Translations under genes and position numbers: made by a program | DNA from: Prevotella sp. | GTDB taxonomy: Bacteria > Bacteroidota > Bacteroidia > Bacteroidales > Bacteroidaceae | NCBI GenBank assembly: GCA_016291915.1 | Contig: JAEEZP010000098.1 | Span: forward strand, 1-5,502 | Direction of reading: 5' to 3' | Length of the DNA: 5,502 nucleotides | The notes under the pieces: generated by a model | What the model was told of the DNA's origin: nothing | Databases searched by the model: none | Seen by the model: the letters and a program-made list of their open reading frames with translations, nothing else | Shown: piece by piece, positions 1 to 5,387 of the stretch | Layout: each line of letters opens with the position of its first letter | How positions within the stretch are numbered: the first letter of the stretch is position 1

Positions 1-3
1 TAG

Positions 4-141
4 AATTATTTCTTCGATGCCAAAGGCAACAAGTTAGAGGATGAGGTGATAGATAAATGGGTAACTGAGGATAAGTCATGGGATAATAATTCATTCATTG
101 ACAATACAAAATGTATTTATTACCATAAGATTATCGAGTAG
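4..141 (+). pseudogene. C-terminal remnant of an unidentified protein
   Basis: Frame 1 is open from position 4 to a TAG at 139-141, giving 45 residues that begin NYFFDAKGNKLEDEV and end CIYYHKIIE. The composition is protein-like: mixed charged residues with regularly placed aromatics (Tyr, Phe, Trp). The codon just before, at 1-3, is an in-frame TAG. There is no ATG in the frame, and the only alternative start is a GTG at 46-48, which would leave 31 residues. This suggests the 3' end of a gene broken by a nonsense or frameshift change, or chance open sequence. I recognise no family. Everything upstream lies outside the window, so an intact reading cannot be checked. Confidence 0.35.
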
Positions 142-152
142 GACAGAAATAG

Positions 153-229
153 ATCCCGTTCATCGGTATATGTCATCCCGATGGCAATAATGGCGGATAT
201 GCTATATGACATATCCGCCGAAACGGGGT
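153..229. repeat. Compound palindromic intergenic element (three-stem fold)
   Basis: Three nested or adjacent inverted repeats are visible. An outer stem pairs 153-160 with 222-229 (core CCCGTT/AACGGG, with one G-T pair). Inside it, CATCGG (161-166) pairs with CCGATG (178-183), and GGCGGATATG (192-201) pairs perfectly with CATATCCGCC (210-219) over an 8-base loop. As RNA or single-stranded DNA this would form a three-way junction. An alternative 9-bp pairing, ATATGTCAT (168-176) with ATGACATAT (206-214), competes with the inner stems. No T-run follows, so it is not a standard terminator. Such elements are often dispersed intergenic repeats, but copy number cannot be seen here. Confidence 0.55.
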
Positions 230-238
230 AGTATCCTC

Positions 239-259
239 ATTGCGGGCTTGACCCGCAAT
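239..259. repeat. Short GC-rich palindrome
   Basis: ATTGCGGG (239-246) and CCCGCAAT (252-259) are perfect 8-bp arms around the 5-base loop CTTGA. It resembles the short GGG-CTTGA-CCC type intergenic palindromes that recur in many bacterial genomes. It stands next to the larger palindrome at 153-229. No strong T-run follows on either strand, so a terminator role is doubtful. It is more likely a REP-like dispersed repeat (inference). Confidence 0.55.
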
Positions 260-271
260 CTCATCCGTTTA

Positions 272-348
272 TTTCTCTGAAAAAATACAGAGAAACAGAG
301 TAACAGAGTTTTCTTTTAATTATAATCTCTGTGTCTCAGAACCTCTGT
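272..348. repeat. Inverted pair of 8-bp-periodic ACAGAG/CTCTGT triplets
   Basis: The left arm holds ACAGAG at 287-292, 295-300 and 303-308, exactly 8 bp apart. The right arm holds CTCTGT at 327-332 and 343-348, with a degenerate CTCAGA at 335-340, also 8 bp apart. The arms are therefore inverted copies of each other across an AT-rich centre (309-326). In addition, TTTCTCTG (272-279) and CAGAGAAA (288-295) form a perfect 8-bp inverted repeat, which offers the left arm an alternative partner. I recall similar CTCTGTG-rich intergenic repeats from Bacteroides genomes, but could not check that here. No coding function is apparent. Confidence 0.55.
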
Positions 349-391
349 GTTTATATTTGTAGGAATCGGGGAAAGTCACCCTTCGTGAGCC

Positions 392-415
392 AGTCCGCGA
401 GTGAAAAGTCCGCGA
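392..415. repeat. Nine-bp direct repeat in a GC-richer patch
   Basis: AGTCCGCGA occurs at 392-400 and 407-415, a 15-bp period. It lies in a patch (about 362-432) that is more GC-rich than its AT-rich flanks. The patch also has a small hairpin, TCAC (376-379) with GTGA (385-388), and outer complementary ends ATCGG (365-369) and CCGAT (428-432). It may be one more piece of the intergenic repeat mosaic. No open reading frame or known RNA was recognised. Confidence 0.35.
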
Positions 416-450
416 TGAGGGATTGAGCCGATATATATAATTATCAATTT

Positions 451-472
451 TCAATTATTAATACATAATTGA
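451..472 (-). terminator. Weak AT-rich hairpin downstream of the MerR gene
   Basis: TCAATTAT (451-458) and ATAATTGA (465-472) are perfect 8-bp arms with a 6-base loop, starting 6 bases beyond the MerR gene's stop on the minus strand. The stem is entirely A/T-rich apart from one C-G pair, and no clean T-run follows. It may mark the transcript end, but it could equally be chance in AT-rich DNA. Confidence 0.25.
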
Positions 473-477
473 CATTA

Positions 478-825
478 TCAGTTAATGTAATCCAACTGCC
501 GTTTCAGTTCTTTCAGTTCTTCCCGCACGCGGATCAAGCCCTCCATCACACGGGCATTGCTGTCAACACCCTCCTTATTTTCACGCAGCATCTTCTTGGC
601 TGCGGAAAGCTTGAAACCACGAACCTTCACCAGATTATACACGGCTTTGATGTTCTCAATATCCTTCTCGGTATATTGTCGGACATTATTACCCGTCGTC
701 TTGGGCTTGATCAGAGGAATCTCCTTCTCCCAAAAACGAAGATTACTTTCAGAGACGCCAATAATCTCGGATACCTCCTTAATAGAGTAATATAATTTCA
801 GGTTTTTATTTTCATTCAAAGCCAT
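478..825 (-). CDS. Small MerR-family transcriptional regulator
   Basis: This 115-residue protein has a single MerR-type winged helix-turn-helix. Residues 12-31 (YYSIKEVSEIIGVSESNLRF) form the helix-turn-helix. W32 and the IKPKTTGNNVRQYTEKD stretch (about 39-55) form the wing, including the family's R-x-Y/F-T-x-x-D pattern. Residues 56-82 are the following helices, with the typical RGFKLSAAKKML. Residues about 91-112 are a charged helix likely to dimerise as a coiled coil. There are no cysteines and no effector domain, so it is not a metal- or drug-sensing classical MerR, and its signal is unknown. I chose the ATG at 825; a TTG two codons upstream (831) is in frame but is an unlikely start in Bacteroidetes. 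The gene is divergent from alaS, with interleaved promoters, which makes joint control plausible (inference). Confidence 0.9.
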   Translation of the reverse strand: MALNENKNLKLYYSIKEVSEIIGVSESNLRFWEKEIPLIKPKTTGNNVRQYTEKDIENIKAVYNLVKVRGFKLSAAKKMLRENKEGVDSNARVMEGLIRVREELKELKRQLDYIN

Positions 826-850
826 AATCAACGATTTTTTCTTGTTTCAG

Positions 851-881
851 TTGCAAAAATAAGAAAAACAAAGTATCTTTG
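851..881 (+). promoter_or_regulatory. alaS promoter, Bacteroidetes type
   Basis: TATCTTTG at 874-881 matches the Bacteroidetes -7 consensus TAnnTTTG exactly. A TTG at 851-853 lies 20 bp upstream, as expected for the -33 element. Transcription would start near 888, giving a leader of about 55 bases. That leader is A-rich with no Shine-Dalgarno, which is normal in this phylum. No T-box or other riboswitch-like structure is visible in it. Confidence 0.7.
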
Positions 882-885
882 CAAA
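854..885 (-). promoter_or_regulatory. MerR-gene promoter, opposed to the alaS promoter
   Basis: On the minus strand, TATTTTTG (861 down to 854) fits TAnnTTTG. A TTTG (885 down to 882) lies exactly 20 bp upstream of it as the -33 element. Transcription would start near 846, about 20 bases before the ATG at 825. The two boxes interlock with the alaS promoter: this -7 box abuts the alaS -33 element and this -33 element abuts the alaS -7 box. Confidence 0.55.
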
Positions 886-942
886 AATTTTGCGTAAAAA
901 GTGAAGAATAACAAAAAATAAATATATAAATCAGAAGACAAC

Positions 943-3564
943 ATGTTGACAGCAAACGAAATCCGCGACTCTTTCAAGAAGTATTTTGAATCACAAGGTC
1001 ATACCATCGAGGCATCGGCTCCCATGGTGATAAAAGATGATCCCACACTGATGTTTACAAATGCGGGAATGAATCAATGGAAAGATATCATTCTCGGTAC
1101 ACGCGACCCGGAGCCACGCCGAAGGGCGGACTCGCAGAAATGTCTGCGTGTGAGCGGTAAGCATAACGACTTGGAGGAAGTAGGTCATGATACTTACCAT
1201 CATACGATGTTTGAGATGTTAGGCAACTGGAGTTTCGGCGACTACTTCAAAGAAGGCGCTATCGACATGGCGTGGGAATACCTGGTGGACGTATTGAAGC
1301 TCAATCCCAATGACTTATATGTTACCATCTTTGAAGGATCTCCCGAGGAGAATATCGAAAGGGATGATGAAGCCGAGAAGTTCTGGTTGAAACATGTGCC
1401 CGCCGATCATATCATCGAGGGTAACAAACACGATAATTTCTGGGAGATGGGTGATACGGGACCTTGCGGACCCTGCTCAGAGATTCACCTCGACAGTCGT
1501 ACACCAGAAGAGAAGGTGCAGGTGGCCGGTCGTGACTTAGTCAACAAAGACCACCCACAGGTCATCGAGATATGGAACCTGGTGTTCATGCAGTTCAACC
1601 GTAAGGCTGACGGTTCTTTGGAGAAGTTGGCTATGAACGTGATTGATACAGGTATGGGCTTTGAGCGTCTGGTACGTGCCCTGCAAGGTAAGCACTCCAA
1701 CTACGATACCGATGTATTCCAGCCATTCATCAAAGAGATTGAGCGCCTGAGCGGTTTCAAATATGGTGAGAAGGAAGAGACTGACGTGGCTATGCGTGTG
1801 ATAGCCGACCATATCCGTGCTGTCAGCTTCTCTATCGCCGATGGTCAGTTGCCGGGCAATGCAAAAGCCGGTTATGTGATCCGTCGAATCCTCCGTCGTG
1901 CAGTACGCTATGCCTATACTTTCCTGGATCAGAAAGAGGCATTTATGTATAAGCTCATCCCGACACTGGTTGCTGAGATGGGTGGTGCTTATCCCGAACT
2001 GCCAGCTCAGCGTGAGTTGATTACACGAGTGATCAAGGAAGAGGAGGATGCTTTCCTTCGTACACTTGACAAAGGAATCAGGATGATCAATGAGGCGATG
2101 GAACAGATGAAGAGTAAGGGTGAGACGGTTCTTGACGGAACACAGGCATTCCGTCTGTTCGACACCTACGGCTTCCCACTTGACCTTACTGAACTGATCT
2201 GCAGAGAGAATGGCTTTACTGTAGATAATGCACAGTTCGATGCCGAGATGCAGAAGCAGAAAGAGCGTGCCCGTAATGCTGCCGCTGTTGAGAATGGCGA
2301 CTGGATAGAGTTACAGCCCGGCGAACAGACCTTCGTCGGTTATGACTATACTGAATATGAGTGTCGTATTCTCCGTTATCGTCAGGTGGTTCAGAAGAAG
2401 AACAAATTCTATGAATTAGTGCTCGACTATACTCCTTTCTATGGTGAGATGGGTGGACAGGTAGGTGACCAGGGTGTTCTTGTCAGTGAGAACGAGACCG
2501 TAGAGATTATTGATACCAAGCGTGAGAACAACCAGAGTATCCATATTGTTAAGCAACTGCCGAAATATCCAGAGGCACCGTTCATGGCCTGTGTAGATAC
2601 TGACAAGCGTGAGGAGAGTGCTGCCAACCACAGTGCTACCCACCTACTCGACTATGCCCTCAAGCAAGTCTTGGGTGATCATGTGGAGCAGAAGGGATCG
2701 TTCGTTAGTCCCGATACCTTACGTTTCGACTTCTCTCATTTCCAGAAAGTGACTGATGAAGAGATCCGTCAGGTGGAAAGACTGGTGAATGATATGATCC
2801 GTCAGGACATTCCTCTGCAGGAATTCCGCGAGACTCCTATTGAAGAAGCAAAGAAATTAGGTGCCATCGCACTCTTCGGAGAGAAATACGGTGATAAGGT
2901 ACGTGTCGTGAAATTCGGTCCGAGTGTGGAGTTCTGTGGTGGTATCCATGCCCACTCTACCGGTCATATCGGTATGTTTAAGATTATATCTGAAGCCAGT
3001 GTAGCCGCAGGTATCCGTCGTATCGAAGCCAAGACCGGTAGACATTGCGAAGAACTGCTATATGCTTTTGAAGATTCCCTCCGTGCCATTAAGAATCTCT
3101 TTAATAATGCCAAAGATCTGCAGGGTACTATCCAACGGTATCTTGAGGAGCACGACCAGTTGAAGAAACAGATCGATCAATATGTAGCCGAGGCGGTAGA
3201 ACGTACCAAGAACACCCTGTTGAGTCAGGGACGTGTCATCAATGGTGTAAAGGTTTATACCGCTGTCCTGCCCATCAAACCTGATGTAGCCAAAGACCTG
3301 GTCTTCAAAGTACGTGCGGCAGAACCCGTCTCCAGCATCTGCGTGGTAGGTTCTGTGTTCGAGAATAAGCCCATGCTGAATGTCATGATCAGTGAAGACT
3401 TGATAAAAGATCATGGATTGCATGCCGGACAATTGGTACGTGAAGCTGCCAAACTGATACAAGGTGGCGGCGGCGGACAGCCACACTTCGCCTCAGCAGG
3501 TGGAAAGAATCCGGAAGGATTAAGCGCTGCTGTTGATAAAGTTATTGAATTAGCAAAACTCTAA
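943..3564 (+). CDS. alaS: Alanine--tRNA ligase (alanyl-tRNA synthetase)
   Basis: This cytoplasmic class II synthetase charges tRNA-Ala and clears mischarged Ser/Gly-tRNA-Ala. At 873 residues it is essentially full length (the E. coli enzyme is about 876). The catalytic core is at about 1-245: motif 1 region APMVIKDDPTLMFTNAGMNQ (26-45), motif 2 with MFEMLGNWSFGDYFK (89-103), and motif 3 DTGMGFERL (235-243). The tRNA-recognition helical region (about 250-460) contains N306 and D407, which align with the E. coli residues that read the G3:U70 pair. The editing domain (about 550-705) has the zinc ligands H563, H567, C665 and H669. A coiled region (about 706-765) leads to the C-Ala domain (about 766-873), with its glycine-rich GGGGGQPHFASAGG (841-854). 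The ATG at 943 gives the usual AlaRS N-terminus. One mild oddity is CGGIH at 665-669, where E. coli has CGGTH. The URO-D-like gene begins 12 bases after the stop, so an operon is likely. Confidence 0.98.
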   Translation: MLTANEIRDSFKKYFESQGHTIEASAPMVIKDDPTLMFTNAGMNQWKDIILGTRDPEPRRRADSQKCLRVSGKHNDLEEVGHDTYHHTMFEMLGNWSFGDYFKEGAIDMAWEYLVDVLKLNPNDLYVTIFEGSPEENIERDDEAEKFWLKHVPADHIIEGNKHDNFWEMGDTGPCGPCSEIHLDSRTPEEKVQVAGRDLVNKDHPQVIEIWNLVFMQFNRKADGSLEKLAMNVIDTGMGFERLVRALQGKHSNYDTDVFQPFIKEIERLSGFKYGEKEETDVAMRVIADHIRAVSFSIADGQLPGNAKAGYVIRRILRRAVRYAYTFLDQKEAFMYKLIPTLVAEMGGAYPELPAQRELITRVIKEEEDAFLRTLDKGIRMINEAMEQMKSKGETVLDGTQAFRLFDTYGFPLDLTELICRENGFTVDNAQFDAEMQKQKERARNAAAVENGDWIELQPGEQTFVGYDYTEYECRILRYRQVVQKKNKFYELVLDYTPFYGEMGGQVGDQGVLVSENETVEIIDTKRENNQSIHIVKQLPKYPEAPFMACVDTDKREESAANHSATHLLDYALKQVLGDHVEQKGSFVSPDTLRFDFSHFQKVTDEEIRQVERLVNDMIRQDIPLQEFRETPIEEAKKLGAIALFGEKYGDKVRVVKFGPSVEFCGGIHAHSTGHIGMFKIISEASVAAGIRRIEAKTGRHCEELLYAFEDSLRAIKNLFNNAKDLQGTIQRYLEEHDQLKKQIDQYVAEAVERTKNTLLSQGRVINGVKVYTAVLPIKPDVAKDLVFKVRAAEPVSSICVVGSVFENKPMLNVMISEDLIKDHGLHAGQLVREAAKLIQGGGGGQPHFASAGGKNPEGLSAAVDKVIELAKL

Positions 3565-3576
3565 ATCCCCTAGCCC

Positions 3577-4704
3577 ATGAAAGATGTCTTCAACGTCAAT
3601 GCCGCAGATTCTCAGGCTACTGTCGTTCACCCTATAGAACCACAGCAGTTTGACATCAACGAGTATGCCGACTATGAGGCATCTCTCTTGGAGCGATGCG
3701 GAAAATTCTGGAATGGTGATAGCGGTGTCCTCGTCTATCGGAGGATGCGCGTCAAGGAAGTGTTTGCAGCTGACAGTAACAGCAAGGAGAAATCTTTGGC
3801 ATGGCAGTTGGGAGCCTTGAAGGAGAGTATGCGCTATCAGGCAGACATACCCAACTTCTTAGAGCCGTGGCATGGATTAGGCACGGTAGCAGCTGCCTAT
3901 GGTTTCGACTATCTCTGGGAACCCGGACAGGCTCCGGCTGTTGACGGTAAGTTCCAGTCCACCGAGGAACTGCTCAAGGCTAATATCCGTCCTGTGGCTG
4001 ATACACCCATCGGCAAATACACCTTGGAGATGACCGAGTATTTCCTGGATAAGACAAAAGGGTGTATTCCCATGTCCTATTGCGATGTACAGTCACCACT
4101 CAACACCTTAAGCAATATCATCGACTCCAACCAGTTCTACATGGATTTCTACCTGAATCCGGAACTGATGAAGAAAGCGATGCATCTCACATCACTCTTG
4201 CTCACAGGTTTTACCCTCAAGCAGAAAAAGATGATTGGGGATGCACTGGCTAAGCCCGGACATGGATTCGCTTCTTGCAGAAAGTTCGATGGTATCGGTA
4301 TGAGTGACGATACCATTACCATGATGTCTGCCGACTTATACAAAGAGTTTGCCGTTCCTGCCATGGTGGCTACCGGCAACTGTTTCGGCGGTACCGTCTT
4401 TCATTCCTGCGGCAACTGGTCGGACAAGAAAGAACTGATTACCAAGATAGAGAATATCCGCATGGCCGACGGTGCTTTCTCTTTTGCAACCGACCCAGGT
4501 GCTAATCCTACTGAGGGATATGCAGATGCTTTTGCCAACACCGGTGTTGTACTCAACGCCCGTATTGTCGGCAATATCGATGTGGTGGAGGAAAAAGTAA
4601 GACAGCTTTGGAAACCGGGAATGAAACTGATTGTCGTCACCTACTGTGAGACACCGCAAGAACAGGCAGAGGTATATCAACGGATACACGAGATCTGCCA
4701 GTAG
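3577..4704 (+). CDS. Uroporphyrinogen decarboxylase-superfamily protein, MtaA/CmuA methyltransferase-like
   Basis: This 375-residue TIM-barrel protein belongs to the URO-D superfamily (PF01208 type). The best markers are GIGMSDDT (239-246) and FHSCGNW (275-281), whose H276 and C278, with C357 in TYCETP, give the His-x-Cys...Cys zinc site of corrinoid/coenzyme-M methyltransferases such as MtaA. The C278-C357 spacing is close to that family's. GNIDV (332-336) fits the usual late barrel strand. The N-terminal arginine-rich substrate motif of true HemE (MRQAGR type) is absent, so a role in heme synthesis is unlikely. It has no signal peptide or membrane segment and is probably cytoplasmic. No corrinoid-binding partner is encoded in the window and the substrate is unknown. 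It starts 12 bases after alaS with no promoter between, so it should share the alaS transcript. The family is fairly sure; methyl transfer is an inference from the zinc site. Confidence 0.88.
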   Translation: MKDVFNVNAADSQATVVHPIEPQQFDINEYADYEASLLERCGKFWNGDSGVLVYRRMRVKEVFAADSNSKEKSLAWQLGALKESMRYQADIPNFLEPWHGLGTVAAAYGFDYLWEPGQAPAVDGKFQSTEELLKANIRPVADTPIGKYTLEMTEYFLDKTKGCIPMSYCDVQSPLNTLSNIIDSNQFYMDFYLNPELMKKAMHLTSLLLTGFTLKQKKMIGDALAKPGHGFASCRKFDGIGMSDDTITMMSADLYKEFAVPAMVATGNCFGGTVFHSCGNWSDKKELITKIENIRMADGAFSFATDPGANPTEGYADAFANTGVVLNARIVGNIDVVEEKVRQLWKPGMKLIVVTYCETPQEQAEVYQRIHEICQ

Positions 4705-4713
4705 GTCTTAATA

Positions 4714-4730
4714 GATCAACTGGGGTGATC
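4714..4730. terminator. Weak hairpin in the convergent junction
   Basis: GATCA (4714-4718) and TGATC (4726-4730) can pair around a 7-base loop in the 41-bp gap between two convergent genes. An alternative stem is AACTG (4718-4722) with CAGTT (4732-4736). The location suits a shared terminator, but the stems are short and the T-run after them is poor (TTTGTT at 4741). The support is mainly positional. Confidence 0.25.
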
Positions 4731-4745
4731 GCAGTTAGCTTTGTT

Positions 4746-5324
4746 CTAATAATATTTGATTCCGAGGATGTAGTAATGAGGGCTTTGTTTGATAATGTCG
4801 GAGATACTACCGCAACAACGGGTTATCCTATCCTCTGCATCATACCAGAATGAAGAATAATACATGAGCGGAATGAAGTTTTCCTTTTCTAATGGAGATG
4901 TGGGTTCTGAAGGATCCGACCTGTATGAGTAAATATACTTATTTTCACTCTCCCAGTAGATTTGCTTTAGTTTCAGAGAGGAATTGTAGGAAAGCGTGTT
5001 CTCCCAACTGAAACAGTATCGGGCTAAAGAATCTGTCTCTGAAGGTAGAAAGCCGATAATCAGCTTGTCACCCCTTGCTTCAAAATAATAAGGGAATAAA
5101 AGACCAGGAGAGTTTTCGACTTCTTTCCCGTTCACAAATTCTCTGAAGTATACTTCCACATTCCGGCCTTTTATCGCGCTGACATCAAAACTGTATGCCT
5201 GATAGCCCTTAGCATTAAGCAGCGGGATGTAGTCGTTGATTGTTGCCTCGTTCATTTTGATTTCCTGCCCCTGCCCCGTCATTGCGGCGAGGGCAAGCAG
5301 AATGGTGATGATGGTTTGCTTCAT
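4746..5324 (-). CDS. Small secreted protein of unknown function (possibly DUF5041)
   Basis: This 192-residue protein opens with a clear signal peptide: MKQ, a hydrophobic stretch (residues 4-15), then TGQGQ, with cleavage near residue 20. No lipobox cysteine is present, so it is probably soluble in the periplasm or attached to the envelope by other means. The mature part is rich in Tyr/Phe/Trp and has many alternating strand-like stretches (for example 56-63, 87-93, 127-134), suggesting an all-beta fold. Cysteines are at 104, 170 and 171. It resembles Bacteroides proteins annotated as DUF5041 from memory; that name is tentative and gives no function. The gene lies downstream of an outer-membrane beta-barrel gene on the same strand, with no promoter-like TAnnTTTG in the 63-bp gap, so co-transcription is likely. 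Its ending SPHYYILGIKYY matches a peptide encoded in that gap. Confidence 0.85.
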   Translation of the reverse strand: MKQTIITILLALAAMTGQGQEIKMNEATINDYIPLLNAKGYQAYSFDVSAIKGRNVEVYFREFVNGKEVENSPGLLFPYYFEARGDKLIIGFLPSETDSLARYCFSWENTLSYNSSLKLKQIYWESENKYIYSYRSDPSEPTSPLEKENFIPLMYYSSFWYDAEDRITRCCGSISDIIKQSPHYYILGIKYY

Positions 5325-5336
5325 ATTTGTTTCGTT

Positions 5337-5387
5337 TTATTTATGGAATACTGCGCCAATGATATAATAATGTGGACCATTCAATAG
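5337..5387 (-). pseudogene. 3' remnant of a paralogue of the downstream secreted-protein gene
   Basis: Directly after the stop of the beta-barrel gene, and in the same frame, the minus strand reads LLNGPHYYIIGAVFHK and then TAA (5337-5339). Its PHYYIIG (5355-5375) matches PHYYILG at the end of the intact secreted protein (4761-4781), and both proteins would end within a few residues. Of the seven codons, two are identical (CAT, ATC), four differ only at a synonymous third base, and one is Ile versus Leu. That pattern indicates old coding homology rather than chance or a recent duplication. The simplest reading is that a tandem paralogue was deleted except for its last codons. No start codon is available for a separate peptide. 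Confidence 0.45.

Larger units (their letters stand above)
851..893. promoter_or_regulatory. Candidate operator: TTGCAAAAAT repeats and a palindrome
   Basis: TTGCAAAAAT occurs identically at 851-860 and 879-888, 28 bp apart. The second copy runs into a perfect palindrome, GCAAAA-A-TTTTGC (881-893), placed over the expected alaS transcription start. The two copies cover both ends of the overlapping promoters. A regulator bound there could block or select either promoter, and the adjacent MerR protein is the obvious candidate. Binding is inferred. Part of the repeat is also explained by the promoter boxes themselves and by the AT-rich context. Confidence 0.35.

Noticed and set aside
287..348. 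Possible CRISPR array
   Set aside because: The units are only 6 bp with 2-bp gaps and reverse orientation halfway. There are no spacers of CRISPR length.
469..795. A 108-codon plus-strand open frame
   Set aside because: It lies antisense to the MerR gene, has no recognisable domain, and the minus-strand product has a clear MerR winged helix-turn-helix.
826..831. TTG start two codons upstream for the MerR protein
   Set aside because: TTG starts are uncommon in this phylum, and the ATG at 825 gives a normal N-terminus.
889..942. T-box or other riboswitch in the alaS leader
   Set aside because: The leader is only about 55 bases, very A-rich and without stems or a T-box motif.
3058..3486. A 142-codon minus-strand open frame
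   Set aside because: It is a shadow of alaS, which is continuous and fully motif-supported through this stretch.
4336..4689. A 117-codon minus-strand open frame and a second overlapping one
   Set aside because: They are antisense to the conserved C-terminal half of the URO-D-like gene and show no independent signal.
3577..4704. Annotation as HemE (heme biosynthesis)
   Set aside because: The N-terminal arginine motif of true uroporphyrinogen decarboxylase is absent, and the His-x-Cys...Cys zinc site points to the methyltransferase branch.
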